Source of the DNA: Zoogloea sp. | Lineage (GTDB): Bacteria; Pseudomonadota; Gammaproteobacteria; Burkholderiales; Rhodocyclaceae | Direction of reading: 5' to 3' | DNA length: 56,347 nt | Assembly (NCBI RefSeq): GCF_023150065.1 | Contig: NZ_JAKLLN010000027.1 | Span: forward strand, 1-56,347 | Shown here: positions 42,197 through 50,407 of the stretch, one piece after another | How positions within the stretch are numbered: position 1 is the stretch's first letter | Layout: the number at the start of each line of letters is the position of its first letter | Notes under the pieces: generated by a model | What the model saw: the letters and a program-made list of their open reading frames with translations, nothing else | The model's database searches: none | Told to the model about the DNA's origin: nothing | Position numbers and translations under genes: made by a program

Positions 42197-42369
42197 CGGG
42201 CAGAGCCCCGATGGCGGAATGGAGTGACATGGATCATGGGAACTCAGGAGGGCTGAGCGCGCCGGGTTTGATACACCCCGCGCAAGGCCCCGGATTCTCT
42301 CCTGTAAAGGCAATTCCCATTGACAGCTTTTGTCACGCCTTGGTTCGGAAGTATCGATCCCTCACACGA

Positions 42370-44133
42370 TTATTTCCCCAGCCTGTAAACCTGGAAGCTG
42401 TCCCCTGTCCGGTAGCCGAAGATCTGGTTCCCGCCTGCGGCAACCGCCACGTACTGAACGCCGTCGATCTGGTAGGTGATCGGCGGGGCATTCACCCCAG
42501 CGTCCAGCTGGTCGCTCCACAGCAGCTCGCCCGCGGCGGAATCGTAGGCATTGAAGCGCCCGCTGCCCTCCCCCATGAAGACCAGGTTGCCGGCGGTGGC
42601 CAGCAGGCCGCCCACCAGGGGCTGTTCGGTCTTCTTCTGCCATTTGATCCGGCCCGAGGCCAGGTCGATGGCCGACAGCACGCCCCAGCGGGGCACGTCC
42701 ATCAGGGGCTCAAGGGTCGTGTATTCCACGGCCGGCTTGCTCGCCGTGGCGGGGATGCGCTGCTTGGTGTACTTCACCGGCCAGTGGATGGCCGGCACGT
42801 AGGCCGTCAGGCGCGCCTCGTCCACCGAGGTGGGCGACCAGTTGATGCCGCCCAGCACCCCGGGCAGGATCACCTGCCCCTCCGGGGTCGGCCGGGTGAA
42901 GGTGTTGCGGTGCTCCACAAACTCGTCCGACTTGCGCAGCAGCTCGCCGGTCAGGCGGTTATGGATGTAGTACCAGCCGATCTTGGCAGCCTGGCCCACG
43001 GCGGGCACCACCTTGCCCTGATGGGGATAGTCGAAGAGCACCGCCGGGCTGGCTACGTCGTAGCCCCATTGGTCATGGGGCACCTGCTGGTAATGCCAGC
43101 GGATCTTGCCGGTGTCCACGTCAAGGCACACCAGGGATACGGAATAGAGGTTGTCCCCCGGCCGCGAGGTGCCGTCCATCTGGGGTGAGGGGTTGCCGGT
43201 GCCGAAGTAGAGCAGGCCGTGACGGGCATCGATGGCCGGGGTGGACCAGGCCGAGCCGCCGCCATAGCGGGCCGCGTCGGGGTATTTGGCCAGATCGGCC
43301 CGCTCCTTCGCGATGTCCCGGTGCAGGGGCATGCCGTCGGGGGTGGTGGCGCGGAACTCGCCCTCCCAGTTGACCGGGGCGATGGTGTCGAACTGCCACA
43401 CCCGGCGCCCGGTGTTTACATCAAAAGCCGCCAGAAACCCCGACCGGCCGTAGTTGCCCGCAAAGCCCACCACCGCCCCCAGGGGTGCGCCGTCCCGGTC
43501 GGAATCCAGGTGCAGGCCGTAGCCCACGCCGGTGACGCCGATCAGCACCTTGCCCTTGTACACCACCGGCGCCATGGCGATGCCCACCCCCGAGGTACCG
43601 GCGATGCTGGCCTTGCGCAGGGGGTCCGAGTCGGTGAGGGTGTTCACCGATTCGGCCGGCGCGCTGCCGCCATCGGCCACCTCGATGTCCCATAGCAGCT
43701 TGCCGGTTTTGGCGTCCAGGGCCACCAGCCTGGCATCCACCGTGCCCATGAACACCTTGCCGTCGGCCACCGCCACGCCCCGGTTGCCCGGGCCACAGCA
43801 CAGGGGGTAGTCCTTCTTGCGGGCGTGTTCGTAGCGCCACAGCTCCCTGCCGGTCACGGCATCCAGGGCCACCACGTGGTTGAAGGGCAGCGACAGGAAG
43901 ATCGTGCGATCCACCATGATGGGGGTCGCCTGAAACGTGGCCTTCACCCCGCTCCGGTAGGTCCAGGCCCGGACCAGCCTGGCCACGTTGCCGGTGTTGA
44001 TCTGGTCAATGGCGGCGTAGCGCCGGTTGCTGTGGTCAAGGCCGTAGGTCGGCCATTCGATGTCGGCCGCCCAGGCCGGCGCGAGTGCGAGGGTGCCGAC
44101 GAGGGCAAGCAGGCGGGTGTGGAGACGCATCAT
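42370..44133 (-). CDS. Atypical PQQ-dependent dehydrogenase-like protein
   Basis: A 587-residue exported propeller protein (signal peptide to about residue 23, AWA). The start is the first ATG, at 44133, with AAAGGGA upstream. Repeated DAKTGKLLW-type motifs, vicinal Cys112-Cys113 (PLCCG) and GTGNPSP are kept, as in PQQ alcohol dehydrogenases. Where the catalytic motif WDxD is expected it reads WGYD (residues 356-359), so the catalytic Asp is Gly. The GGEFG metal-binding motif is also not recognisable. Catalysis must differ from methanol dehydrogenase, or another residue takes over. The gene follows that of a MxaJ/XoxJ-like binding protein by 20 bases, supporting a periplasmic redox role. Confidence 0.85.
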   Translation of the reverse strand: MMRLHTRLLALVGTLALAPAWAADIEWPTYGLDHSNRRYAAIDQINTGNVARLVRAWTYRSGVKATFQATPIMVDRTIFLSLPFNHVVALDAVTGRELWRYEHARKKDYPLCCGPGNRGVAVADGKVFMGTVDARLVALDAKTGKLLWDIEVADGGSAPAESVNTLTDSDPLRKASIAGTSGVGIAMAPVVYKGKVLIGVTGVGYGLHLDSDRDGAPLGAVVGFAGNYGRSGFLAAFDVNTGRRVWQFDTIAPVNWEGEFRATTPDGMPLHRDIAKERADLAKYPDAARYGGGSAWSTPAIDARHGLLYFGTGNPSPQMDGTSRPGDNLYSVSLVCLDVDTGKIRWHYQQVPHDQWGYDVASPAVLFDYPHQGKVVPAVGQAAKIGWYYIHNRLTGELLRKSDEFVEHRNTFTRPTPEGQVILPGVLGGINWSPTSVDEARLTAYVPAIHWPVKYTKQRIPATASKPAVEYTTLEPLMDVPRWGVLSAIDLASGRIKWQKKTEQPLVGGLLATAGNLVFMGEGSGRFNAYDSAAGELLWSDQLDAGVNAPPITYQIDGVQYVAVAAGGNQIFGYRTGDSFQVYRLGK

Positions 44134-44153
44134 CAATCCCTTTCGAGTCGCGC

Positions 44154-45002
44154 TCAGCGGGCAGAGCGCAGGGTCACGCCGTGGCGCTTGAAGATAGCCT
44201 CCACGGTGCCATCCTTCTGCAGTGCCGCCAGGGCGGTGCTCAGGCTGCCGGCCAGTTCGTCCGCCTCGGCCTTCACGGCCATGCCGATGGGCCAGCTCTT
44301 CTGGCTCAGCTCGCCCAGCTTGACCTCGTCGATGACGAAACGGGTGTCTCCCCGGAGCGCCGCCTCCAGCTCGCCGATGGGTGCCATGATGGCCACGATG
44401 CCATCCTCCCGCAGGGCCTTGGCGGCCTCCTCGATGGAGCGGTAATGCACGACGTTGGAGCGGATCCGCCCCTGCATCACGCCGCCGAGGAAGGAGTCGG
44501 CCAGGGTGTCACCCTCGACGCCGACCTTCTCCCGGGTGAACACCTCCAGCGCAATGGCCGCCGAACCGCTGGGCACCGGCACCCGGCTGGCCACCCGGGC
44601 CATGCCCATCACCTCGCGCTGATAAGCCCCAAAGATGCGCGCCTTGTCGTTGGCCTCGGCGAACACCGGGTCCACCGGCACGCGCATCATCACGTCGGCC
44701 GGATCACCCCGCAGGTAATGCCCTTTCCAGACCATGTTGCGCAGATCATCGCCCATGTCTTCGCCGCTCATGAAGCTGATGATCTCGGCCTCCACGCCCA
44801 GCCTGGCGGCCAGAGCCTGGCCGAGCTCCACATCGATGCCCTTGCCGGCATCGGAATACGGCGGAAAGTTGTTATAGACCGCCACCTTCAACCGCCCGCG
44901 CTTGCGGATGGTGTCCATCTGCTCATCGGCCTGGGCCGGCAGACAACAGGTCAACAGCGAGGCGGCGAGGGCCAGGGAGAAGTAACGTCGGGTGGGGCGC
45001 AT
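44154..45002 (-). CDS. MxaJ/XoxJ-like periplasmic binding protein
   Basis: A 282-residue type-II solute-binding-fold protein. The start at 45002 has GGAGAC upstream, and the signal peptide ends near CLPAQA. Mature features are RGRLKVAVYNNFPPYSDAGKG and GIDVELGQALAARLGVEAEI, with the GEDMGDDLRNMVWKG and ADVMMRVPVDP segments typical of quinoprotein-associated homologues. XoxJ is thought to help maturation or activation of lanthanide methanol dehydrogenase. Its position directly before the atypical PQQ gene suggests the same for that protein. No ABC transporter subunits are near. Confidence 0.85.
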   Translation of the reverse strand: MRPTRRYFSLALAASLLTCCLPAQADEQMDTIRKRGRLKVAVYNNFPPYSDAGKGIDVELGQALAARLGVEAEIISFMSGEDMGDDLRNMVWKGHYLRGDPADVMMRVPVDPVFAEANDKARIFGAYQREVMGMARVASRVPVPSGSAAIALEVFTREKVGVEGDTLADSFLGGVMQGRIRSNVVHYRSIEEAAKALREDGIVAIMAPIGELEAALRGDTRFVIDEVKLGELSQKSWPIGMAVKAEADELAGSLSTALAALQKDGTVEAIFKRHGVTLRSAR

Positions 45003-45094
45003 GGGGGCTTGTCTCCGGGTATTGGACGGCGTTGTAGTCTTTTCTCCGGATTCTAGACATCCCGCACCACCCCGATAGCCCCCGCCCCCGGGAT

Positions 45095-45130
45095 GGGCAA
45101 AATCGCCCGCAACATCGGGCAAATTGCCCG
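45095..45130. promoter_or_regulatory. Pair of related palindromes, candidate operator
   Basis: CGGGCAAATTGCCCG at 45116-45130 is a perfect 7-1-7 palindrome. GGGCAAAATCGCCC at 45095-45108 is an imperfect version. Their centres are about 21 bases apart, two helical turns. They lie about 95-130 bases upstream of the binding-protein gene and after the thioesterase gene. A terminator role for the latter is less likely because there is no T-run. Confidence 0.5.
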
Positions 45131-45162
45131 CCCCAGGGCAGGCCCCCGGGTAACAGCCGGCC

Positions 45163-45594
45163 TCAGCTACGCGGCCACAGGATCATCTGGGTGCAGCGAA
45201 ACAGGGCGATCTTGCGGCCGGTGGCTTCGTCGGTGACCACCGCGTCCCACACCTGGGTGTTGCGCCCCAGGTGCTGGGCGGTGGCGTGGCAGGCGATGCT
45301 GCCCTCCTTCACCGTGCCCAGGTGGTTGCTCTTCAGCTCGATGGTGGTGAACGACGTCGCCCCGGCCGGCAGGTGAGCCACGGTGGCGTAGCCGCAGGTG
45401 GTGTCCGCCAGGGCCACCACGCTGGCCGCGTGCAGAAACTCGTTGGGGGCAAAGTGCAGCCTCTTCACCGGCATGCGGCTCTTCAGGCTGCCTTCGGTCA
45501 GCTCGACCATCTCGAGGCCCAGGGCCCCGGGCAGGTATTCCTGGCCGATCTCGTTGAGGTGGGTGATGGAGATGTCATCGCGGAGTGTGCTCAC
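45163..45594 (-). CDS. PaaI-type hot-dog thioesterase
   Basis: A 143-residue hot-dog-fold protein with a GTG start and AAGGAAAG upstream. RLHFAPNEFLHAASVVALADTTCGYA (about residues 45-70) carries the conserved Asn/His/Asp positions of acyl-CoA thioesterases. The substrate is unknown. It follows an MFS transporter gene by 30 bases and is probably co-transcribed with it. Confidence 0.85.
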   Translation of the reverse strand: MSTLRDDISITHLNEIGQEYLPGALGLEMVELTEGSLKSRMPVKRLHFAPNEFLHAASVVALADTTCGYATVAHLPAGATSFTTIELKSNHLGTVKEGSIACHATAQHLGRNTQVWDAVVTDEATGRKIALFRCTQMILWPRS

Positions 45595-45624
45595 GGTACG
45601 GTCTTTCCTTGTTGGGGTTAGGGT

Positions 45625-46839
45625 TCAGGCGGGCTGGGCGGCGGGCTGCACCGGTGCTTCGCGGATGGGCAGGTTGGCCAGCGCGGCGAGGGCGGCCAGT
45701 GCCATGTCGGCGTACCACATCCACGAAAAATCCCCGAACTGTGTCACCGCCAGCCCGCCCAACCAGGCCCCCAGAAAGCCACCGATCTGGTGGGACAGCA
45801 GGGTGAGCCCGAACAGCGTACCCAGGTAGCGCGTGCCGAACAGCTTGCCCACCAGGGCCGCCGTGGGCGGCACCGTGGCCAGCCAGGTAAAGCCCAGCCC
45901 GGCGGCAAACAGGTAGTAGGTCCATTCGGTGCGCGGCATCAGCAGATACACGCCGATCAGCAGCGCCCGGGAGCCATACATGGCCGCCAGCACGTGCTTG
46001 CTCCGGTAGCGCGTCACCCAGGCCCCGGCATACAGGCTGCCGGCCACGTTGGCCAGCCCGATGATGGCCAGGGACCAGCTCGCCACGCTGGGCGGCAGGC
46101 CGCACAGATCCACCTCGCCGGGCAGATGCGTGACCAGAAAGGCGATGTGGAAACCGCAGGTGAAGAAGCCCGCGTGGAGCAGCAGATAGCTGCGGTCGCG
46201 CAGCCCGTCACGCACGGCGCGACCCAGCCCGCCCTGCCCCTCGGCGGCCGCAGCCGGGAGCGTGGCCGCCCCAGCGAGCCGCCCCACCAGCGGCAGGGTG
46301 AGCAGGGCCACCACCGCCATCGACCACAGCGCCCCCATCCAGCCGAACGACTGGATCAGGCGCTGCAGCAGCGGCGCAAACACAAACTGCCCAAACGACC
46401 CGCCGGCGTTGATGATGCCCGACGCGGTGCCACGGGAAGGCGCCGGCAGACGCTGGGCCGCCGCTCCGATAAGCACCGAGAAGGCCCCCGCCCCCGACCC
46501 GATGGAGGCCAGCAGGCCAAGGCTCACGGCCAACCCGAAGCCGCTGTCCATGAAGGGCGTGAGGGCACAGCCCAGGGCCAGCAGCACCAGCCCGGCGCGC
46601 AACACCGGCGCCGGGCCATGGCGGTCGGCCACCGCACCGGCAATAGGCTGGATCGCCCCCCAGGCAAACTGCCCGATGGCCAGGGCAAAGCTGATGGTGG
46701 CCACCCCCAGGCCCGTGGACGTATTGATGGGGCTGACAAACAGCCCGAAGGACTGACGGATCCCCATGGTGACCATCAGGATGCCGGCCGCCGCCAGGGT
46801 AATGGCCAGCACATCGGGACGACGCACGCTCTGGAACAC
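45625..46839 (-). CDS. MFS transporter
   Basis: A 404-residue major facilitator with twelve predicted membrane helices. The GTG start at 46839 is supported by GGAGGTGAATC just before it. SFALAIGQFAWGAIQPIAGAVADRHGP (about residues 50-76) contains the loop 2-3 signature. The second half has a similar LLSHQIGGFLGAWLGG. The family exports or imports small molecules, probably organic acids. It is divergent from a LysR-type regulator that likely controls it. Confidence 0.88.
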   Translation of the reverse strand: MFQSVRRPDVLAITLAAAGILMVTMGIRQSFGLFVSPINTSTGLGVATISFALAIGQFAWGAIQPIAGAVADRHGPAPVLRAGLVLLALGCALTPFMDSGFGLAVSLGLLASIGSGAGAFSVLIGAAAQRLPAPSRGTASGIINAGGSFGQFVFAPLLQRLIQSFGWMGALWSMAVVALLTLPLVGRLAGAATLPAAAAEGQGGLGRAVRDGLRDRSYLLLHAGFFTCGFHIAFLVTHLPGEVDLCGLPPSVASWSLAIIGLANVAGSLYAGAWVTRYRSKHVLAAMYGSRALLIGVYLLMPRTEWTYYLFAAGLGFTWLATVPPTAALVGKLFGTRYLGTLFGLTLLSHQIGGFLGAWLGGLAVTQFGDFSWMWYADMALAALAALANLPIREAPVQPAAQPA

Positions 46840-46896
46840 GATTCACCTCCTTGTCTGGCTGGAGATTGTCCCGTCGCGCGGCACCCGCCACAAATC

Positions 46897-46917
46897 ATTT
46901 AAGATGCACCATGAAAT
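46897..46917. promoter_or_regulatory. Candidate LysR operator between MFS and regulator genes
   Basis: ATTT and AAAT inverted ends flank a 13-base core in the 92-base divergent region, 15 bases before the regulator start. This fits the interrupted palindrome bound by LysR proteins. Supported only by position and symmetry. Confidence 0.3.
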
Positions 46918-46931
46918 AGTTTTTCTATCCC

Positions 46932-47825
46932 ATGAACACCTATCCGCCCCTCAAAGCACTCGTATTTCTTGATTCCGTGATGCGGAACCGCAGTTTTTCT
47001 GCGGCCGCCAGCGAGCTCTGCGTAACCCCCGGCGCGGTGGGCCAGCAGATCCAGAAACTCGAGGAATGGCTCGGCCTGCCCCTGTTCATCCGCCAGGTGC
47101 GGCAGATCACCCCCACCCCCGACGGGCTCGCCTACTGGCAGCAGATCCAGCCCGCCCTGGCCCGCATCGCCGACGCCAGTCGGCGGGTGCGCCACCAGCG
47201 CAGCCGCAGCGTGGCCCTGTCCATGCCCCCCACCTTTGCCGCCAAGTGGTTTCCCCGGCGCATGGCCGGCTTCCTCACCCGCCACCCGGACATCGCCCTG
47301 CACCTCAACTCCACCACCACCCTGGTGGAGTTCGAGCGCGACGGCATCGACCTGGCCATCCGCTACTTCGACGGCGACGACCCTGCGCTGGAAACCACCC
47401 TGCTCCACACCGACGAGGCACGGCTCTACTGCCAGCCGGGCTACGCCGCCGCCATCGGCCTGGCCCAGCCCGACGACATCGCCCGCGCCACCCTGCTCAC
47501 CACCACCATGCACCCCCACTGGCCCATCTGGCTGGAGCGCTTCACCCGGTTGAGCGCCGCACAGATCGAGCAGCTCCCGCAGATCCGCTTCGACCAGGGC
47601 GTGATGGCCATCGAAGCCGCCCGGCAGGGGCAAGGCCTCGTCCTCACCAGCCCACTGCTGGTGGAAGAGGAGCTCGCCCAGGGCGGCCTCTACGCCCCCT
47701 TCGACCACGCCCTGCCCCTCAGCGCCGGCTACTACGTGATCCACCCCCGCGCCCTGCCCCTGCGCCCCGCCGCCCTCGCCCTCAAGGACTGGCTTATCGA
47801 AGTAGCCGCGCCCGGCCCGGCCTGA
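46932..47825 (+). CDS. LysR family (GcvA-like) transcriptional regulator
   Basis: A 297-residue regulator. The winged helix is at residues 5-65: LKALVFLDSVMRNRSFSAAA then LCVTPGAVGQQIQKLEEWLG, a GcvA-type pattern. The effector domain includes WFPRRMAGFLTRHPDIALHL and GIDLAIRYFDGDDP. It is divergent from the MFS gene, and the two presumably form a regulatory pair. The inducer is unknown. Confidence 0.9.
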   Translation: MNTYPPLKALVFLDSVMRNRSFSAAASELCVTPGAVGQQIQKLEEWLGLPLFIRQVRQITPTPDGLAYWQQIQPALARIADASRRVRHQRSRSVALSMPPTFAAKWFPRRMAGFLTRHPDIALHLNSTTTLVEFERDGIDLAIRYFDGDDPALETTLLHTDEARLYCQPGYAAAIGLAQPDDIARATLLTTTMHPHWPIWLERFTRLSAAQIEQLPQIRFDQGVMAIEAARQGQGLVLTSPLLVEEELAQGGLYAPFDHALPLSAGYYVIHPRALPLRPAALALKDWLIEVAAPGPA

Positions 47826-47909
47826 CCCCTGCACGCCCCCCCCAAGAAAAGCCGGGTGAATATCTGGTAAGTTTGCATTTCCCCTGAAACCCGTGTCACA
47901 AGGAGGCCC

Positions 47910-49670
47910 ATGAAGATCCGCGCAGGCATCATGACCTGGCTGCTCCTGCTGGTCCTCCTGCCCTCCCTGCCCCTGCTGCTGTTCGCCAGCTACTCGGCCT
48001 ACCGCTATGCCGACGAGCGGCGCAGCACCATCGAAACCGACCTCACCACCCGGGCCAACACCCTGGCGGCCAATGTGCGCCAGGTGCTGGCCCGCAACTT
48101 CGGCTACATCGCCAGCCTGGCGGCCTCCGACGCGGCCGCCCGGGGCGATGTCGAAGGCCTGTACAACATCGCCCGGCGCATCCGCGACAGCAACCCCGAG
48201 ATCATCGCCGTCACCCTCATCGACAGGGACGGGAAGATGCTCTTCCTGTCCTCGCTGCCCTACGGGCAGACCACCCCCACGGCCCAGATCGCCGCCGCCC
48301 AGGAGGTCTTCCGCACCGGAAATCCCGTGGCCTCCAGCGTGTTCCGCTCGCCGATCAACGACCGCTTCCTGGTGGCCCTGGCGGTGCCCGTGATGCAGGA
48401 CGGCAAGGTGGCCTACTGTCTGCGTGCCATCCTCAACGTGGACACGATCAACGCCGTGATCAGCCCCGACAAGCTGCCACCGGGCTGGGTCGCGGCAGTT
48501 ACCGACGCCAACGGGCGCTTCATCGCCCGCTCCCTGTCGCCAGACCAGTTCGTCGGGCAACAGGGCTCACCCCAACTGGTGGCGGCCATCCAGAACCGGA
48601 CCGAACCCCTGTGGGAAGGCGTCACCAAGGAAGGCGTGGTCACCCAGACCGCCCTGCGCCCCATCGGCACCTGGGGCTGGTACCTGGCAATCGGGGTGCC
48701 CAAGGCATCCCTGGCTGCCCCCTGGAAGCAGGACGTGCAGATCCTCGTCGGGCTGGGGGGTGCGATGCTCGCCCTGGGCCTGGGTCTGGCCATCTGGCTG
48801 TCCCGACGCATCAGCCTGTCGATCCGCGACACCGTGCAGGCCACCAAGGCCGTACTGCGGGGCGAGGTGGCGGCGGGCCAGTCGGCGGGCATCACCGAGC
48901 TCGACCAGATGCACCGGGCACTCACCGAGGTTGAGGAATACGGACGCCTCCTCGAACAGCGGGTCGATGCACGCACCGCCGAGCTGCAGTCTGCCAAGGA
49001 ACGCATCTCGCGCTTTGCCGACCAGCAGGAACGCACCGTCGAGGCCGAGCGCCAGCGCATCTCCCGCGAAGTCCACGACCAGATCGGCGCCGTGCTCACC
49101 GGCATCAAGATGATCTTCCGCGGGCTGCCCGAAGGCGTGCTGCCCCAGGAGCAGGAGCGCGAACTCATCACTGCCCTGGATCTGGGCGTCGCCACCGCCC
49201 GCCGCATCGCCTCCGAGCTGCGCCCCCCCCTGATCGACGACCTGGGCCTGCAGGCGGCCGTCGAACAGCTGCTGGAAACCAGCTTCCGCGGCAACGGCAT
49301 CATCCATGCGGTGCGCCTCGACGACGCCGACATCCTCAACGAACGGCAGGCCCTGGCCGCCTACCGGATCATCCAGGAGGCCAGCACCAACGTCCTGCGC
49401 CACGCCCGGGCCAGCCACTTTGCGGTGACCGGCCGGGTTGAGGACAATTCCTGCTACGGGATTACAATCATGGATGATGGTATCGGCATGTCGGCCACGG
49501 CCGGCCGGCCCGGCGCCCTGGGCGTGGCCGGCATGCAGGAACGGGCCGAACTGCTTGGTGGCAGCCTCGCGATCGGCAACGCCCCCCACGGGAGCGGCGT
49601 CGTCGTGAGCCTGCAGATCCCGTTATCCCGACCCGATGGCGACCCACCCGATGAAGATCCTGCTCCTTGA
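47910..49670 (+). CDS. dCache-sensing NarX/UhpB-type histidine kinase
   Basis: A 586-residue membrane kinase with AAGGAGG before the ATG. Helices at about residues 8-27 and 277-297 enclose a double-Cache periplasmic sensor of about 245 residues (DRDGKMLFLSSLPYG, TWGWYLAIGVPK). A coiled coil links to HisKA_3 with SREVHDQIGAVLTG, phospho-acceptor His389. The ATPase domain shows DDGIGM and GVAGMQERAELL. The response regulator gene overlaps its end, giving a classic pair. dCache domains usually bind amino acids or carboxylates. The ligand here is unknown. Confidence 0.9.
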   Translation: MKIRAGIMTWLLLLVLLPSLPLLLFASYSAYRYADERRSTIETDLTTRANTLAANVRQVLARNFGYIASLAASDAAARGDVEGLYNIARRIRDSNPEIIAVTLIDRDGKMLFLSSLPYGQTTPTAQIAAAQEVFRTGNPVASSVFRSPINDRFLVALAVPVMQDGKVAYCLRAILNVDTINAVISPDKLPPGWVAAVTDANGRFIARSLSPDQFVGQQGSPQLVAAIQNRTEPLWEGVTKEGVVTQTALRPIGTWGWYLAIGVPKASLAAPWKQDVQILVGLGGAMLALGLGLAIWLSRRISLSIRDTVQATKAVLRGEVAAGQSAGITELDQMHRALTEVEEYGRLLEQRVDARTAELQSAKERISRFADQQERTVEAERQRISREVHDQIGAVLTGIKMIFRGLPEGVLPQEQERELITALDLGVATARRIASELRPPLIDDLGLQAAVEQLLETSFRGNGIIHAVRLDDADILNERQALAAYRIIQEASTNVLRHARASHFAVTGRVEDNSCYGITIMDDGIGMSATAGRPGALGVAGMQERAELLGGSLAIGNAPHGSGVVVSLQIPLSRPDGDPPDEDPAP

Positions 49671-50289
49671 AGACCACCCCATTGTCCGGCTCGGTGTTCG
49701 ACAGCTCATCTCCCGGCGCTGGCCCGACGCGGACGTGGTGGAAGCCAGCACCCTCGCCGCCGCCCTGCAGACCCTGCGTGAGGGCGAGCCCGATGCCGCG
49801 GTGGTGGACCTGAACCTGCCCGACACCGACGGCCTGGAGAGCGTCATCCGTCTCCGCCGGGCCGCGCCCCGGCTGCGCATCCTGGTGCTCAGCCTCAACG
49901 ACGAGCTGGCCTACGCCACCCGCGCCATGCAGCTGGGGGCCGCCGGCTACCTCAACAAAGACCGCGCCGCCGACGAGCTGACCATTGCCCTCGAGCGGGT
50001 CATGGCCGGCGGGCGCTACATCACCGACGTGGTTGCCGACCACCTGGCCAGCCTGATGACCGGCGAGGCCAGGAAGGCCCCCCACGAAGAGCTCTCCCCC
50101 CAGGAATACCGCGTCCTGCTGCTCCTGGCCGAAGGGCGGCGCCTCACCGAGATCGGTGAAGCCATGCGCCTCTCCCCCAAGACGGTCACCACCTACCGCA
50201 CCCGCATCCTCGACAAGCTCGGCGTGGAAAACAACTCCGACCTGGTGCGCTACTGCCTTCAGCACGACCTCCTCAGCGACCGCACGTAG
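49636..50289 (+). CDS. LuxR/NarL-family response regulator
   Basis: A 217-residue regulator overlapping the kinase gene by 35 bases. A start at the second Met (49651, MKILLLEDHP) is also possible. The receiver has the acidic pair in LLLEDHP, Asp58 (AAVVDLNLPD) and Lys in YLNKDRAADEL. The C-terminal helix-turn-helix is LTEIGEAMRLSPKTVTTYRT. It is the partner of the upstream dCache kinase. Targets may include the downstream c-di-GMP genes. Confidence 0.92.
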   Translation: MATHPMKILLLEDHPIVRLGVRQLISRRWPDADVVEASTLAAALQTLREGEPDAAVVDLNLPDTDGLESVIRLRRAAPRLRILVLSLNDELAYATRAMQLGAAGYLNKDRAADELTIALERVMAGGRYITDVVADHLASLMTGEARKAPHEELSPQEYRVLLLLAEGRRLTEIGEAMRLSPKTVTTYRTRILDKLGVENNSDLVRYCLQHDLLSDRT

Positions 50290-50407
50290 GTGATCCCCTA
50301 CAGCCCAAACCGGTAAACCTGATGCGAGCTTGAGCGAACGCCTGATACGCCAAAACCCCGCCACGGGCAACACTGCGAGCATGAAAGAACACCCGCAGGA
50401 GCTTGCC

